Shown piece after piece: positions 23,138 to 23,252 of a stretch of 23,252 nt of DNA. Source of the stretch: VAZQ01 sp040510815 (GTDB lineage: Bacteria > Pseudomonadota > Alphaproteobacteria > Rhizobiales > Xanthobacteraceae); contig JBEVIH010000185.1 of assembly GCA_040510815.1 (NCBI GenBank), positions 1 to 23,252 on the forward strand, written 5' to 3'. The stretch's first letter is position 1, and the number at the start of each line of letters is the position of its first letter. The translations under genes were made by a program, and so were the position numbers. The notes below the pieces were generated by a model. That model ran no database searches. It was not told the DNA's origin and worked only from the letters and a program-made list of their open reading frames with translations.

Positions 23138-23252
23138 TTACCCCGCAATCAGATCGAGCGCGATGCCAAGCGGCCCACTCGCATTGCCTTGGCTGTCACG
23201 GCATAACGCCCGGCGGATGGTGTCGACATCGGCGCCGTGCTGGACCGCAATG
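23138..23252 (-). CDS. C-terminal end of a phage-type TSCPD-like protein (truncated by the window)
   Basis: The minus-strand frame entering from the right edge encodes about 37 residues before a TAA at 23138-23140. They include AVQHGADVDTIRRAL and GNASGPLGIALDLI. This matches from memory the conserved end of small proteins common in rhizobial prophages and related to the TSCPD domain of B12-type ribonucleotide reductases. The rest is outside the window. It is the first visible gene of the element's minus-strand chain. Confidence 0.6.
   Translation of the reverse strand, partial: IAVQHGADVDTIRRALCRDSQGNASGPLGIALDLIAG

Larger units (their letters stand above)
20061..23252. mobile_element. Integrative element (prophage- or island-like), one end only; continues beyond the window
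   Basis: A tyrosine recombinase at the edge, an AlpA-like protein, a RepA/RecA-type ATPase and small Cys-rich and phage-type ORFs lie in one minus-strand chain with overlaps of 1-35 bp. This order is typical of integrative elements and satellite prophages. The left limit is placed in the AT-rich gap beside the integrase by inference; the right limit is outside the window. No capsid or tail genes are seen in the visible part. Confidence 0.8.

Noticed and set aside
1..23252. CRISPR array, tRNA or rRNA genes
   Set aside because: No regularly spaced direct repeats and no cloverleaf-like or rRNA-like sequence were recognised, including at the integrase junction.

Overview
The window is GC-rich, densely packed bacterial DNA. 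Codon use, the abundance of tripartite tricarboxylate (TTT) and dipeptide-type uptake systems, and two families of short palindromic repeats I recognise from Bradyrhizobium-like genomes suggest an alphaproteobacterium of the Hyphomicrobiales (Nitrobacteraceae-like). This is inference: no rRNA or other marker gene is present. I saw no tRNA, rRNA or CRISPR array.

Left part (1-10,300): the ends of a dipeptide/oligopeptide ABC importer (two ATPases, plus strand) converge on a minus-strand operon: cupin, ornithine-cyclodeaminase-like protein (OCD), Bug/TctC binding protein, TctB, TctA and an unusual M20-fold hydrolase. Divergent from it is a canonical M20 metallopeptidase, followed by a minus-strand nitronate monooxygenase-like flavoprotein coupled to a small unknown protein. 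The logic looks like uptake and hydrolysis of a small amide or peptide-like compound.

Middle (10,800-14,000): three exported proteins in a row on the plus strand. The first is a DUF4344-type zincin with a ruined metal site, the second an intact DUF4344-type zincin fused to a four-cysteine DUF1036-like domain, and the third that domain alone. A small secreted protein faces them. This is the least explained set of genes in the window.

Right-middle (14,000-20,000): a split thiamine-diphosphate decarboxylase (sulfopyruvate/phosphonopyruvate-decarboxylase-like) is divergent from a second M20-OCD pair, which is paralogous to the first pair and joined by an ATGA overlap. An NCS2 nucleobase-type permease and a double-Cache exported protein follow on the minus strand. 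The same two-enzyme module therefore occurs twice within 15 kb, each time beside transport genes.

Right end (about 20,060-23,252): one end of an integrative element. A tyrosine recombinase, an AlpA-like DNA-binding protein, a RepA/RecA-type ATPase, a small Cys-rich protein and two further small phage-type ORFs lie on the minus strand in a tightly overlapping chain. Four arms of one 11-bp sequence form nested palindromes inside the ATPase gene.

Three stable intergenic palindromes sit inside the two catabolic operons, each ending next to the ribosome binding site of the next gene. They may tune expression within these operons.
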